Assembly (NCBI GenBank): GCA_019308525.1
Contig: JAFDIC010000019.1
Location: 1 to 22,498 of the forward strand
From: Deltaproteobacteria bacterium
GTDB taxonomy: Bacteria; Desulfobacterota; DSM-4660; Desulfatiglandales; HGW-15
DNA length: 22,498 bases
Direction of reading: 5' to 3'
Shown here: positions 13,483-21,681 of the stretch, piece by piece
How positions within the stretch are numbered: position 1 is the first letter of the stretch
Layout of the letters: every line of letters starts with the position of its first letter
Made by a program: the position numbers and the translations under genes
The notes under the pieces: model-generated
What the model was told of the DNA's origin: nothing
The model's input: only the letters and a program-made list of their open reading frames with translations
Databases searched by the model: none

Positions 13483-15174
13483 TCAAAAGATCCCCGGATC
13501 CCTGTACTCTCCAAAAACCGCCCTCAATACATCGCACACCTCTTGCAGTGTAGCATAGGCCTTAACGGCGTCAATAATACAGGGCATAACATTGACTTCA
13601 CCGGAACAGGCATCCCCGAGACGCTCAAGGCACTCTTTCACCTTTTTGTTATCCCTTGACTCCTTCACAAGGTTTGTCTTTCTTATCTGCCTCTTCTCCA
13701 GTTCCTCGTCTATCTCGAGCCTCTCGACCGGAATCTCCTCTTCCATCCTGTATTTATTGACCCCTACCACGACCCTTTCACGAGCTTCCACCTGCCGTTG
13801 ATAGCGATAGGCAGCGTCCGCGATTTCCATCTGGGGATAGTGCCGTTCGATAGCGGCTAACATACCACCCATGTTGTCTATCTTCTCGATAATCGCCATG
13901 GCTTCCTTTTCCATCTGGTCCGTCAAAGCCTCAACGAAGTATGAGCCGCCCAGGGGATCGATGGTGTTGGCCACGCCGGATTCCTCTGCAATGATCTGTT
14001 GTGTCCTCAGGGCTATCGTGGCTGCCTCCTCGGTGGGTATGGCCAGGACTTCATCCAGGGAATTGGTATGAAGCGACTGGGTCCCCCCCAGTACAGCGGC
14101 AAGGGCTTCCAGGGCGGTCCTTACTATGTTGTTGTAAGGCTGCTGTGCCGTCAGGGAACAACCGGCGGTTTGCGTGTGAAACCGCATCCACCATGACCTG
14201 GGATTCTTGGCCCTGAACCTTTCCTTCATGATCTTGGCCCAGAGCCTCCTTGCGGCCCTGAATTTGGCGATTTCTTCGAAGAAGTCCACATGGGAATTGA
14301 AGAAGAAAGAAAATCGGGGGGCGAATTCATCGACATCGAGCCCCCTGTCTATGGCCGCCTGGACATAAGCTATCCCGTCAGCCAGGGTAAAGGCAAGCTC
14401 CTGCAAGGCCGTGGAGCCGGCCTCCCTGATGTGGTAACCGCTGATGCTAATGGTATTCCATTTGGGCACTTCCCTTATCCCGAACTCCACGGTATCGGTA
14501 ATCAGCCGCATGGACGGTTCAGGTGGACACATGAAGGTCTTTTGGGCTATGAACTCCTTCAACATATCGTTCTGGATAGTCCCGCCCAAGCTGCGTCTGT
14601 CGATCCCCCGTTTTTCGGCCATGGCGACATACATGGCCCAGACAACCGGTGCTGGAGGATTGATGGTCATGGAGGTGCTGATCCTGTCGATCGGTAGCCC
14701 CTCGAAAAGGTCCTCCATGTCCTTGAGCGTGTCGATTGCCACGCCACACTTGCCCACTTCCCCCTTTGCCCTTGGGCTCTCGCTGTCATAACCCATGAGG
14801 GTGGGCATGTCAAAGGCCACGGACAGGCCCGTCTGTCCCGCCTCCACAAGCAGGTGAAAACGCCTGTTGGTCTCCCTGGCGGTCCCGAGGCCTGCAAACA
14901 TGCGCATGGTCCACAACCTTCCACGGTACATCGAGGGCTGTATTCCCCTTGTGAACGGGAAGAGGCCCGGGAAGCCAATGTCCCTCATAAAGTCCTGTTC
15001 TTCCTGTTCAGCAGGCGTATAAATGCGCTTGATTTCCCTGTCAGAGACAGTAGAAAACTTCTTGAGCCTTTCGGGTTTGAGGGCAAAGGCCTCTTCCAGT
15101 TCAATCTCCCATCTCTCACGGCCCTTCTTCATCTCGTCGAAGAGCGCCTTGTCATAAGTGAGGGACATGGACAA
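13483..15174 (-). CDS. Adenosylcobalamin-dependent acyl-CoA mutase large subunit, isobutyryl-CoA mutase type (IcmA-like)
   Basis: Catalyses a radical carbon-skeleton rearrangement of an acyl-CoA. The 563 residues cover the TIM-barrel substrate domain only; the B12 domain is the next gene. Aligned by eye with P. shermanii methylmalonyl-CoA mutase, a constant offset of four residues holds over the active site: Gln201 = Gln197, Tyr247-His248 = Tyr243-His244. At the two residues that bind the methylmalonyl carboxylate, Tyr89 is replaced by Phe93 (TMRMFAG) and Arg207 by Gln211 (KEFIAQ). As I remember the family, isobutyryl-CoA mutase has exactly Phe and Gln here; 2-hydroxyisobutyryl-CoA mutase has Ile plus an Asp where this protein has Ala120. 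So isobutyryl-CoA <-> n-butyryl-CoA is the best guess, with pivalyl-CoA or similar possible. Beta-oxidation genes surround it. Confidence 0.88.
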   Translation of the reverse strand: MSMSLTYDKALFDEMKKGRERWEIELEEAFALKPERLKKFSTVSDREIKRIYTPAEQEEQDFMRDIGFPGLFPFTRGIQPSMYRGRLWTMRMFAGLGTARETNRRFHLLVEAGQTGLSVAFDMPTLMGYDSESPRAKGEVGKCGVAIDTLKDMEDLFEGLPIDRISTSMTINPPAPVVWAMYVAMAEKRGIDRRSLGGTIQNDMLKEFIAQKTFMCPPEPSMRLITDTVEFGIREVPKWNTISISGYHIREAGSTALQELAFTLADGIAYVQAAIDRGLDVDEFAPRFSFFFNSHVDFFEEIAKFRAARRLWAKIMKERFRAKNPRSWWMRFHTQTAGCSLTAQQPYNNIVRTALEALAAVLGGTQSLHTNSLDEVLAIPTEEAATIALRTQQIIAEESGVANTIDPLGGSYFVEALTDQMEKEAMAIIEKIDNMGGMLAAIERHYPQMEIADAAYRYQRQVEARERVVVGVNKYRMEEEIPVERLEIDEELEKRQIRKTNLVKESRDNKKVKECLERLGDACSGEVNVMPCIIDAVKAYATLQEVCDVLRAVFGEYRDPGIF

Positions 15175-15228
15175 CCCCCCTTCTCCGAAAAGAGTTGAAT
15201 GCGAAGGCCCCGCGTCCGTTCAAACGAT

Positions 15229-16380
15229 TCAGATTTTCCCCAGCATAAAACCGGCAATCGTGTTCTTCTGTATCTCCTTCGTACCTTCGTAGATTTCCAT
15301 GATCTTGGCATCCCTGTAAAAGCGCTCAACTTCATATTCCAGCATGTATCCATAACCGCCCAACAACTGGATCGCCTCATCGGCCACCTCCACCGCTACG
15401 CGCCCGGCATACATCTTGGCCATGGATGTCAGTTTCGGGTCTATCACGCCCTGGTCGAAGTTCCAGCCTGCCTTGTAAACTATCAATCTTGCAGTCTCGA
15501 TCTTGGTCAGCATGTCTGCCAGCTTATGTTGGGTGACCTGGAATTGCACCAGCTTCTTGCCAAACTGGGCCCTCTCCTTTGTATAGGAGAGGGCCCTATC
15601 CAATGCGCCCTGGGCGATCCCAAGGGCCTGGGCAGCTATCTCCACCCTGCTCTCGTCAAAAAACTCGAGTACTTGATAAAATCCCCTGTGTTCTTCTCCC
15701 ACTAGATTTGAAATCGGGGCTGAGACATCACTGAAGGAAAGTTCGGCCGTGGAGGTCATCTTGATCCCCATCTTCTCCCCGATCTCAGTGCGCGTAAAAC
15801 CAGGGGTGTCCTTTTCGATTATGATAACGGACTGTCCGCGGTACGTGGGCGTGGCATCGGGATTTGTCTGGCACAGAACCACCACGAAATCGCTTATGGC
15901 GCCGTTGGTGATAAAGGTCTTCACCCCGTTGATAAGATATCGATCACCTTCCCTCCTTGCTGACGTGTTCATGAAGGTGATGTCACTCCCGTGGTCCGGC
16001 TCTGTGAAACCACCGCTGGATATGGCTCTTCCCTGGGTGATGGGAACCAGGTACTTCCTCTTCTGTTCCTCTGTCCCGAACCTCAAGATGATTTCGGATG
16101 AGAAATCCGCAAGGCTCACCGCTATTCCCAGGCTGGAATCCTGTCGGCAAAATGCCTCAACGACCAGGGCGTTTTCAAGGACTCCGTAATCCTGTCCGCC
16201 ATATTCTTCAGGATAGTGTATGCCGACAAAACCCAGTTCACATGCCTTCTTCCATATCTCGTATGGGAAGGAATGTTTCTGTTCGTGCTCAATAGCGATC
16301 TCCCGGTCGAACTCGCCCTTTGCAAACTCGGCAGCCGCCTTTTGAATGGCCTCTTGCTCTTTGTTCAACCTGAAATCCAC
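15229..16380 (-). CDS. Acyl-CoA dehydrogenase, second paralogue
   Basis: A 383-residue FAD acyl-CoA dehydrogenase. It shows GGFTEPDHGSDI (123-134, with His where most relatives have Ala or Gly), the helix SRVEIAAQALGIAQGAL (244-260), KERAQFGKKLVQFQ (268-281), LLGGYGYMLEYEVERFYRD (339-357) and catalytic Glu365 in IYEGTKEIQ. It is clearly diverged from the other dehydrogenase at 9810-10958. The crotonase is 9 nt upstream and the mutase 54 nt downstream, so it belongs to the same transcript. Likely substrate butyryl-CoA or a related short acyl-CoA; the operon with two dehydrogenases may treat straight and branched substrates separately, which is inference. Confidence 0.93.
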   Translation of the reverse strand: MDFRLNKEQEAIQKAAAEFAKGEFDREIAIEHEQKHSFPYEIWKKACELGFVGIHYPEEYGGQDYGVLENALVVEAFCRQDSSLGIAVSLADFSSEIILRFGTEEQKRKYLVPITQGRAISSGGFTEPDHGSDITFMNTSARREGDRYLINGVKTFITNGAISDFVVVLCQTNPDATPTYRGQSVIIIEKDTPGFTRTEIGEKMGIKMTSTAELSFSDVSAPISNLVGEEHRGFYQVLEFFDESRVEIAAQALGIAQGALDRALSYTKERAQFGKKLVQFQVTQHKLADMLTKIETARLIVYKAGWNFDQGVIDPKLTSMAKMYAGRVAVEVADEAIQLLGGYGYMLEYEVERFYRDAKIMEIYEGTKEIQKNTIAGFMLGKI

Positions 16381-16389
16381 ACTATCTCC

Positions 16390-17178
16390 TCAAGGAAGCT
16401 CGCCCTTGAACTCCGGTTTTCTCTTTTCAATGAAGGCGGTCATCCCTTCCTTTCCGTCTGGACTCGCCATGCACAGCGCGAAATTGTCAGACTCCATGAG
16501 GCATCCCTCATTCAAGTCCACATTCCCGCCTCGCTCAATGCATTCTTTCACTGCTTTCAGCGAAACCTTTCCCTTGGATGCAATGGTATTGGCCGTCTTC
16601 ATGGTCTCCTCCCAAAGTTTTTCCGGGGGGAATACCTTGTTGACGAGACCTATCTCTTTTGCCTCTTGAGCGCTGATCATTTGACCGGTCATGCAAAGCT
16701 CCTTTGCCCTCGCCTTTCCGACAAGCCTTGGAAGCCGCTGGGTGCCGCCAAACCCCGGTATCACGCCGAGGTTGATCTCCGGTTGCCCGAACTTTGCGTT
16801 CTCTGACGCATAAATGAAATCCGATGCCATGGCGACTTCTATACCGCCTCCCAGGGCAAAACCGTTAACGCAGGCAATGACCGGAATGTGAAAGGCCTCC
16901 AGCCGCGCCATGAACTCGTGCCCCATCCTGGAAAATCTTCTTGCTTCGAGCGGGGAGAGGTTTACCATGTGGCCTATGTCGGCGCCAGCCACGAATGCCT
17001 TCTCGCCAGCCCCTGTCAGCACGAGTACCTTCAGGGATCGGTCCTCCTGGATCCTGTCCAGGGCGTCGTTTGCCTCGGTCAGAACATCCGGGTTTATGGC
17101 GTTCAACGCCTTGGGCCGGTTGAATTTGATTATCGCCACAGGCCCCTCTTTTTCAAATATTATGTTCTGGTATGCCAT
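16390..17178 (-). CDS. Enoyl-CoA hydratase / crotonase
   Basis: Adds water to crotonyl-CoA-type substrates to give 3-hydroxyacyl-CoA. The 262-residue protein has the crotonase oxyanion-hole loop AFVAGADI (61-68) and GFALGGGIE (106-114). Both catalytic glutamates of rat mitochondrial crotonase are present: Glu114 (rat Glu144) and Glu134 in FGQPEINLG (rat Glu164), so hydratase activity is expected, not only isomerase activity. It is 45 nt downstream of the thiolase and 9 nt upstream of the acyl-CoA dehydrogenase. A ribosome binding site AAAAGGAGAG precedes the ATG. Confidence 0.94.
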   Translation of the reverse strand: MAYQNIIFEKEGPVAIIKFNRPKALNAINPDVLTEANDALDRIQEDRSLKVLVLTGAGEKAFVAGADIGHMVNLSPLEARRFSRMGHEFMARLEAFHIPVIACVNGFALGGGIEVAMASDFIYASENAKFGQPEINLGVIPGFGGTQRLPRLVGKARAKELCMTGQMISAQEAKEIGLVNKVFPPEKLWEETMKTANTIASKGKVSLKAVKECIERGGNVDLNEGCLMESDNFALCMASPDGKEGMTAFIEKRKPEFKGELP

Positions 17179-17223
17179 CTCTAACTCTCCTTTTCATTCC
17201 TGATTTTCCTCCTGAAAAACGGG

Positions 17224-18507
17224 TCATATCCTTTCAAGGATAGTGGCCATTCCCTGCCCTCCGCCGACACACAGGGTTGCCAGGCCGAGGCCAAGATCAT
17301 TCCTGACCATCTGTCCCATTAGGGTCAATATTATCCGGGCCCCGGTACATCCAATTGGATGACCTATGGAGATACCGCTGCCCAAGAGGTTTGTCTTTTC
17401 GATATCCATCTTGAGCTCCCTCATGCAGGCAATAGCCTGGGATGCGAACGCCTCGTTGAGCTCGATTACATCGAAGGCTCCTATCTCCAGTTTCTCCCTT
17501 GCCAATAACTTCCTCACCGCCGGCACAGGACCGAGGCCCATGAAGGCAGGATCCACACCACCAGAGGAATATGCCCTCACTTTGATCAGGGGATCAAGGC
17601 CAAGCTCCCTGGCCTTGTCAAGGGACATTAGAAGCAGGGCAGTAGCGGCATCGTTTATACCGGATGCATTGCCGGCCGTCACCGTGCCGTCTTTCTTGAA
17701 TGCCGGTCGAAGCTTTGCCATTTTTTCCACGCTGGTGTCCATGGGCCTTTCGTCCGTATCGAAAATGAGGGGATCTCCCTTTCTCTGCGGTATTGACACG
17801 GGCACGATCTCATCCTTGAAGATGCCTTCTGCAATCGCCTTCCTTGCCCTCTGGTGACTCAGGGCACCCAGTTCATCCTGCTCTTGTCTCGAAATCCCGA
17901 ACTTCTCGGCGATATTCTCTGCGGTAATCCCCATATGGTATCCGTAAAATATTTCGAACAGGCCGTCAAACACCATGAGGTCCACCAGGTCCGTGTTGTT
18001 CATCCGTGCTCCCCATCGAGCTGCCGGAACAGCGTAAGGGATCAGGCTCATGTTCTCCATTCCACCGGCAAGAACGATGTCTGCTTCCCCGTAACGAATA
18101 GCCTGGGTTGCCAGGGCCACCGCCTTCATCCCGGAGGCACATACCTTGTTTACGGTGAATGCGTTTGTCTCCTTCGGTATACCGGCACGTATCGTGGCTT
18201 GCCTGGCGACATTTTGGCCTTGACCGGCCCCGATCACGTTCCCCATGATCACTTCGGTGATCTCGACAGGTTGAAGCCCTTCATCGTAATCATAGGCCTG
18301 TCTTTCCAGATCGGTCATACCCGCCCCTCTAAGGGCATCAGGCTCGAACTTCTTTGAATCTTCAGAAGCATGGGGTCTCAGCCCAGCCTTCTTCAAGGTT
18401 TCCTTGAGCACAATGGCGCCAAGCTCCACGACAGGCGTTGACTTTAGCGACCCTCCAAAGGTTCCTACGGGTGTCCTTGCTCCAGAAACAATCACCACAT
18501 CTCTCAT
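17224..18507 (-). CDS. Acetyl-CoA C-acetyltransferase (thiolase) with N-terminal insertion
   Basis: Cleaves acetoacetyl-CoA (or a 3-ketoacyl-CoA) with CoA to acetyl-CoA, or runs in reverse. All catalytic elements are present: nucleophile Cys123 (NKVCASGMKA), the NEAF loop, His383 (GHPIGCTGAR) and Cys413 (LCVGGGQG). Length is 427 against about 392 for the family. The extra residues lie at about 45-80 (from RPHASEDSKK to DEGLQP), between the first helix and EVIMGNV, where ordinary thiolases have only a short turn. The insert is hydrophilic and charged. The gene heads the crotonase-dehydrogenase-mutase transcript. Start ATG 18507 has AAAAGGGGATGG upstream. Confidence 0.94.
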   Translation of the reverse strand: MRDVVIVSGARTPVGTFGGSLKSTPVVELGAIVLKETLKKAGLRPHASEDSKKFEPDALRGAGMTDLERQAYDYDEGLQPVEITEVIMGNVIGAGQGQNVARQATIRAGIPKETNAFTVNKVCASGMKAVALATQAIRYGEADIVLAGGMENMSLIPYAVPAARWGARMNNTDLVDLMVFDGLFEIFYGYHMGITAENIAEKFGISRQEQDELGALSHQRARKAIAEGIFKDEIVPVSIPQRKGDPLIFDTDERPMDTSVEKMAKLRPAFKKDGTVTAGNASGINDAATALLLMSLDKARELGLDPLIKVRAYSSGGVDPAFMGLGPVPAVRKLLAREKLEIGAFDVIELNEAFASQAIACMRELKMDIEKTNLLGSGISIGHPIGCTGARIILTLMGQMVRNDLGLGLATLCVGGGQGMATILERI

Positions 18508-18818
18508 AGTTCCATCCCCTTTTCTATTCTAGAAGTCAGAAAACAGATCCATCATCCTGATTGAGCGACCAACGCTCAATTGGGCGCTACCTGTTATTTG
18601 TTATCCGTTATTTGATTCGTCCTGATCGCGCCATTCCCATATCTCTTCCAGGGCTGAGATATCATTTCAGGTACGGGCCTTCCGAGACCTGTTAACCAAT
18701 AACGACCGGCAAACAACGCTTGATCGGGTTTTGGCTCGATCAGGATATCACGGTCACGTTGAGCAACCCGGAATAGCCCCTTTCTCCGCCGCCGCAGAAT
18801 CCGGAAACAAGCAGCCCC
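18508..18818. other. Intergenic region between the two thiolase genes
   Basis: No gene. It contains an 8-bp inverted repeat with a 5-nt spacer (18560-18580), an inverted repeat ATATCTC/GAGATAT (18639-18645 with 18656-18662), a direct repeat GTTATTTG (18593-18600 and 18607-18614) and TGATCG/CGATCA (18721-18726 with 18737-18742), the last about 80 nt after the second thiolase stop. It probably holds the end of one transcript and the promoter of the beta-oxidation operon. A possible -10 (TAGAAT) occurs close to the thiolase start, without a good -35. Confidence 0.5.
18560..18580. promoter_or_regulatory. Operator-like palindrome ATTGAGCG-N5-CGCTCAAT
   Basis: A perfect 8-bp inverted repeat with a five-base spacer (ACCAA), centred 63 nt before the ATG of the thiolase that heads the operon. 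Size and symmetry suit a dimeric helix-turn-helix repressor such as a TetR-type fatty-acid regulator, or the XRE-cupin protein encoded in this cluster. It could also be a transcribed hairpin. I saw no second copy in the window. Confidence 0.45.
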
Positions 18819-20009
18819 TCAGGGCTCATTGTACACGACCATGGTGACCGCCTCACCCCCACCCAGACAGAGGCTCGCCTGTCCCACTTCTGCTCCCCTC
18901 TGTTTCATGGCATATATCAGCGTGGTCAGCACTCTTGCCCCGCTCGCGCCTATGGGATGACCCAGGGCAACAGAACCCCCGTTTACATTGACTTTTCGGG
19001 GATCCAAATTGAGCTCCCTGTTTATGGCCACCGACGAGGAACTGAATGCCTCATTTATCTCGTGCAAGTCCACGTCCCCGGTCTTGAGGCCGTCTTTTGT
19101 TAGGACTTTCGGAATCGAGTAAAGGGGTGCCACAAGCACGTACTTCATGTCTATGCCAGCGGACCCCTGGGCCCCAATGCGAACCAGGGGTTTACACCCC
19201 AGGGCCTCTGCCTTGTCCCTGGACATAACAACCAGTGCTGCTGCGCCGTCACTAATTTTTGAAGCGTTACCCGCAGTCACCTTTCCGTCCTTCTTGAAGG
19301 CCGGCCTCAACCGCGCCAAGGCCTCAGGGCTTGTCCTGGGCTCCCTCAAAGGGATCTCGTCTGTCGCAAAAATCTCTTTTCCGCCCTTCCTGTCCTGGAT
19401 CTCCACCGGCACTATTTCGTCGTTGAATCTCCCCTGTTCAATGGCGGCCCAGGCCTTCTCATAGGATGCCATGGCAAATTCATCCATGTCCTCCCTGCTT
19501 ATCCCGTATTTTTCAGCAACCAGCTCAGCGCTCATACCCATGTGAAAATCATTCACGTGGTCCCAAAGGCCGTCATGGACCATGCCATCCAGGATCTGGC
19601 CGCTATTCATCCTGTAGCCTGTTCTTATCTTGTCCAAGAGATAAGGGCAGAGATTCATGTTTTCCTGCCCGCCTGCAACGACAACCTCCGCATCTCCACA
19701 CCGAATTGCCTGGTCCGCAAGCATTACCGCCTTCAGCCCAGAGCCGCACACCTTGTTTACAGTAATGGCACCAACGTCCCATGGAAGGCCCGCCCTGGTC
19801 ATGGATTGCCTTGCAGGGTTCTGTCCCAGGCCATGGGGGAGGACGCACCCCATGATGACCTCGTCCACGTCGCTTTCCTCTATGCCCGCCCTCTTGATCG
19901 CCTCCTTGATAACCAGGGAGCCAAGGTCGGTCGCTGATACCCGGCTCAAGGAACCCGCAAAATCTCCGATGGGAGTCCTACAGGCGCTCACGATTACTGA
20001 ATCTCTCAT
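18819..20009 (-). CDS. Acetyl-CoA C-acetyltransferase (thiolase), second paralogue
   Basis: A standard-length thiolase of 396 residues: nucleophile Cys88 (NKVCGSGLKA), HEINEAFSS loop, His351 (GHPIGASGAR) and Cys381 (LCLGGGEA). It lacks the insertion seen in the thiolase downstream. It stands apart from the rest of the operon by 311 nt and has its own candidate promoter (20041-20070), so it may be expressed independently. Start ATG 20009 follows AGGAAAGGGG. Likely role: acetoacetyl-CoA thiolysis or condensation; chain-length preference cannot be told by eye. Confidence 0.95.
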   Translation of the reverse strand: MRDSVIVSACRTPIGDFAGSLSRVSATDLGSLVIKEAIKRAGIEESDVDEVIMGCVLPHGLGQNPARQSMTRAGLPWDVGAITVNKVCGSGLKAVMLADQAIRCGDAEVVVAGGQENMNLCPYLLDKIRTGYRMNSGQILDGMVHDGLWDHVNDFHMGMSAELVAEKYGISREDMDEFAMASYEKAWAAIEQGRFNDEIVPVEIQDRKGGKEIFATDEIPLREPRTSPEALARLRPAFKKDGKVTAGNASKISDGAAALVVMSRDKAEALGCKPLVRIGAQGSAGIDMKYVLVAPLYSIPKVLTKDGLKTGDVDLHEINEAFSSSSVAINRELNLDPRKVNVNGGSVALGHPIGASGARVLTTLIYAMKQRGAEVGQASLCLGGGEAVTMVVYNEP

Positions 20010-20040
20010 AACACTGCCCCTTTCCTGTTCTCTCAGGTGG

Positions 20041-20070
20041 AATATATAAAGATCGGTCTTTTCAAGTCAA
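20041..20070 (-). promoter_or_regulatory. Candidate sigma-70 promoter of the second thiolase gene
   Basis: On the minus strand TTGACT (20070-20065) and TATATT (20046-20041) are separated by 18 bases, each matching consensus in five of six positions. The start of transcription would be near 20034, about 25 nt before the ATG, with a good ribosome binding site between. The spacer holds a short dyad (AAAGA-N4-TCTTT) that could be an operator. Confidence 0.55.
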
Positions 20071-20367
20071 GACATAAAAACCAGAATCGCAGTTCGTTCC
20101 CGCCCTTCAAGGAAATCCATTGGGGGTCCTATCCAATTATTCCAGGTACCTTGAAAAACCTTGAATATCCAATGAGATAGCTTCGGTGATGCCCTGCCTG
20201 TGGAGCTTTTTCCTTGACACGCATCACCCCTAGCAGCTAATTATAGAGGGGAATTCTTGCAGGGACTCCATGTTTGGCGGCCCCCGAAGCACCTTCCTCC
20301 AGTTTCCCATGAAGGCGCCCAGAGGAGCCCAAAGAATGACCAGGGCACTCAAAGGAGTGATGGACAT
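20071..20367. other. Intergenic region at the strand switch
   Basis: Divergent region between the thiolase (minus) and the aminotransferase (plus). No gene is supported. The aminotransferase frame is open from 20257, but that part has no ribosome binding site and an arginine/proline-rich composition, so I treat it as leader. A good -35-like TTGACA occurs at 20214-20219; only a poor -10 (TAATTA, 20238-20243) follows at the right distance. Confidence 0.4.
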
Positions 20368-21678
20368 ATGAATCCGATTGCCAAGGAACTCAACCACAGA
20401 ATCAAGGAGAGCAACACCTACATTTATGAGATGCTTTCTGAGGTGGGGAGGAGACTTTTCTACCCAAAAGGAATTCTCACCCAAAGTGCTGAGGCAAAGG
20501 AAAAGGCCTCTCGCTTCAATGCCACGATAGGCATGGCAACAGAAGATGGAAGGCCGATGTGCCTGCCGTCTGTCATGGAAATGATCAGCAAGCTCGAACC
20601 GGAAGAATCCTTGACCTATGCCCCCTCTTTCGGGATCATGCCGCTTCGCAGGGTATGGCAAAGGCAGATCCTCGAAAAGAACCCGGGCCTGGAGAACAAT
20701 CCCGTCAGCCTTCCCGTCGTGACGAACGCCCTTACCCATGGCCTCAGCGTTGTTTCCGACATGTGGGTCGATCCAGGTGACGTGATCATACTTCCAGACA
20801 AGAACTGGGGAAACTACAATATGATATTCGCCGTGCGCCGGGGAGCCAAGATCGTCCAGTATCCCCTGTTCGAGGATAATCGTGGATTCAACCTGAAGGG
20901 TTTCAAAGAATGTCTCACCACTGAGGCGGAGAAGAACGTAAAGTTATCGGTCGTCCTCAACTTCCCCAACAATCCGACCGGTTATACAATTTCAATGTCG
21001 GAAGGGAAAGAAATAGCTGAAATCCTCCTTGCCGTCGCCTCCAGAGGAACCAATATAGTGGCCATTACTGACGATGCTTATTTCGGCCTCTTCTATGAAG
21101 AGGACGTTTTGAAGGAGTCTATTTTCTCTCTGCTTGCTGGAAAGCATCCGAGGCTGTTGGCCGTCAAGGTGGACGGCGCCACCAAGGAAAACTACGTCTG
21201 GGGCCTGCGGGTTGGCTTTGTTACTTATGGCGCCAGCGTTGAGGGTGATCATGGAACCCTCTACGATGCACTGGAGAAAAAGACCGCAGGAGCCGTCAGG
21301 GGTTCTGTCTCGAACGTATCTCACCTGAGCCAGACCTTGGTTCTGAAATCCCTTGAATCAAGCACTTACAAGAGGGAAAAGGCGGACAAGTCTCAAATAC
21401 TGCGGGAAAGGGCACTTGAGGTGAAAAGGGTTCTCGGGGATAAGAAATATGCCGAGGCCTGGGAACCGTATCCCTTCAACTCGGGATACTTTATGTGCCT
21501 CAGGCTAAGATCCGTCGATGCGGAAACTTTGAGGGTCCATCTGTTGAAAGAATATGGGCTCGGCCTCATATCCCTGGGAGAGAGGGATTTGAGGATAGCC
21601 TTCTCCTGTATTGAAAAGGAGGATATCCGGGAGCTCTTTGACACGATCCTGGAGGGTGTCAAGGATTTGGAACCCTAG
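20368..21678 (+). CDS. PLP-dependent aminotransferase, class I/II
   Basis: A 436-residue fold-type I aminotransferase. Visible features: NFPNNPTGY (198-206) with the Asn that contacts PLP, DDAY (235-238) whose Asp binds the pyridine nitrogen and Tyr the phenol oxygen, the PLP lysine probably Lys273 in DGATKENYVWGLRVGF, and Arg281. The YAPSFGIMPLRR segment (84-95) is the usual N-terminal substrate region. The start is set at ATG 20368 because AAAGGAG lies ten bases before it; the open frame extends 37 codons further upstream without a signal. The substrate is unknown: aspartate, aromatic and branched-chain amino acids are all possible. It is followed after 3 nt by the GAF-domain gene, so the two are co-transcribed. 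Confidence 0.9.
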   Translation: MNPIAKELNHRIKESNTYIYEMLSEVGRRLFYPKGILTQSAEAKEKASRFNATIGMATEDGRPMCLPSVMEMISKLEPEESLTYAPSFGIMPLRRVWQRQILEKNPGLENNPVSLPVVTNALTHGLSVVSDMWVDPGDVIILPDKNWGNYNMIFAVRRGAKIVQYPLFEDNRGFNLKGFKECLTTEAEKNVKLSVVLNFPNNPTGYTISMSEGKEIAEILLAVASRGTNIVAITDDAYFGLFYEEDVLKESIFSLLAGKHPRLLAVKVDGATKENYVWGLRVGFVTYGASVEGDHGTLYDALEKKTAGAVRGSVSNVSHLSQTLVLKSLESSTYKREKADKSQILRERALEVKRVLGDKKYAEAWEPYPFNSGYFMCLRLRSVDAETLRVHLLKEYGLGLISLGERDLRIAFSCIEKEDIRELFDTILEGVKDLEP

Positions 21679-21681
21679 AAT

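Noticed and set aside
13483..15174. Methylmalonyl-CoA mutase in a propionate (methylmalonyl-CoA) pathway
   Set aside because: The carboxylate-binding Tyr and Arg are Phe and Gln here, and no epimerase, carboxylase or propionyl-CoA gene is nearby; kept only as an alternative.
20214..20247. Sigma-70 promoter for the aminotransferase
   Set aside because: TTGACA is perfect, but the best -10 at the right distance is TAATTA, and TATAGA is 22 bases away; too weak to list as a feature.
20257..20367. 37-codon N-terminal extension of the aminotransferase
   Set aside because: Composition is unlike the rest (rich in Pro, His, Gln), there is no ribosome binding site, and AAAGGAG stands ten bases before the ATG at 20368.
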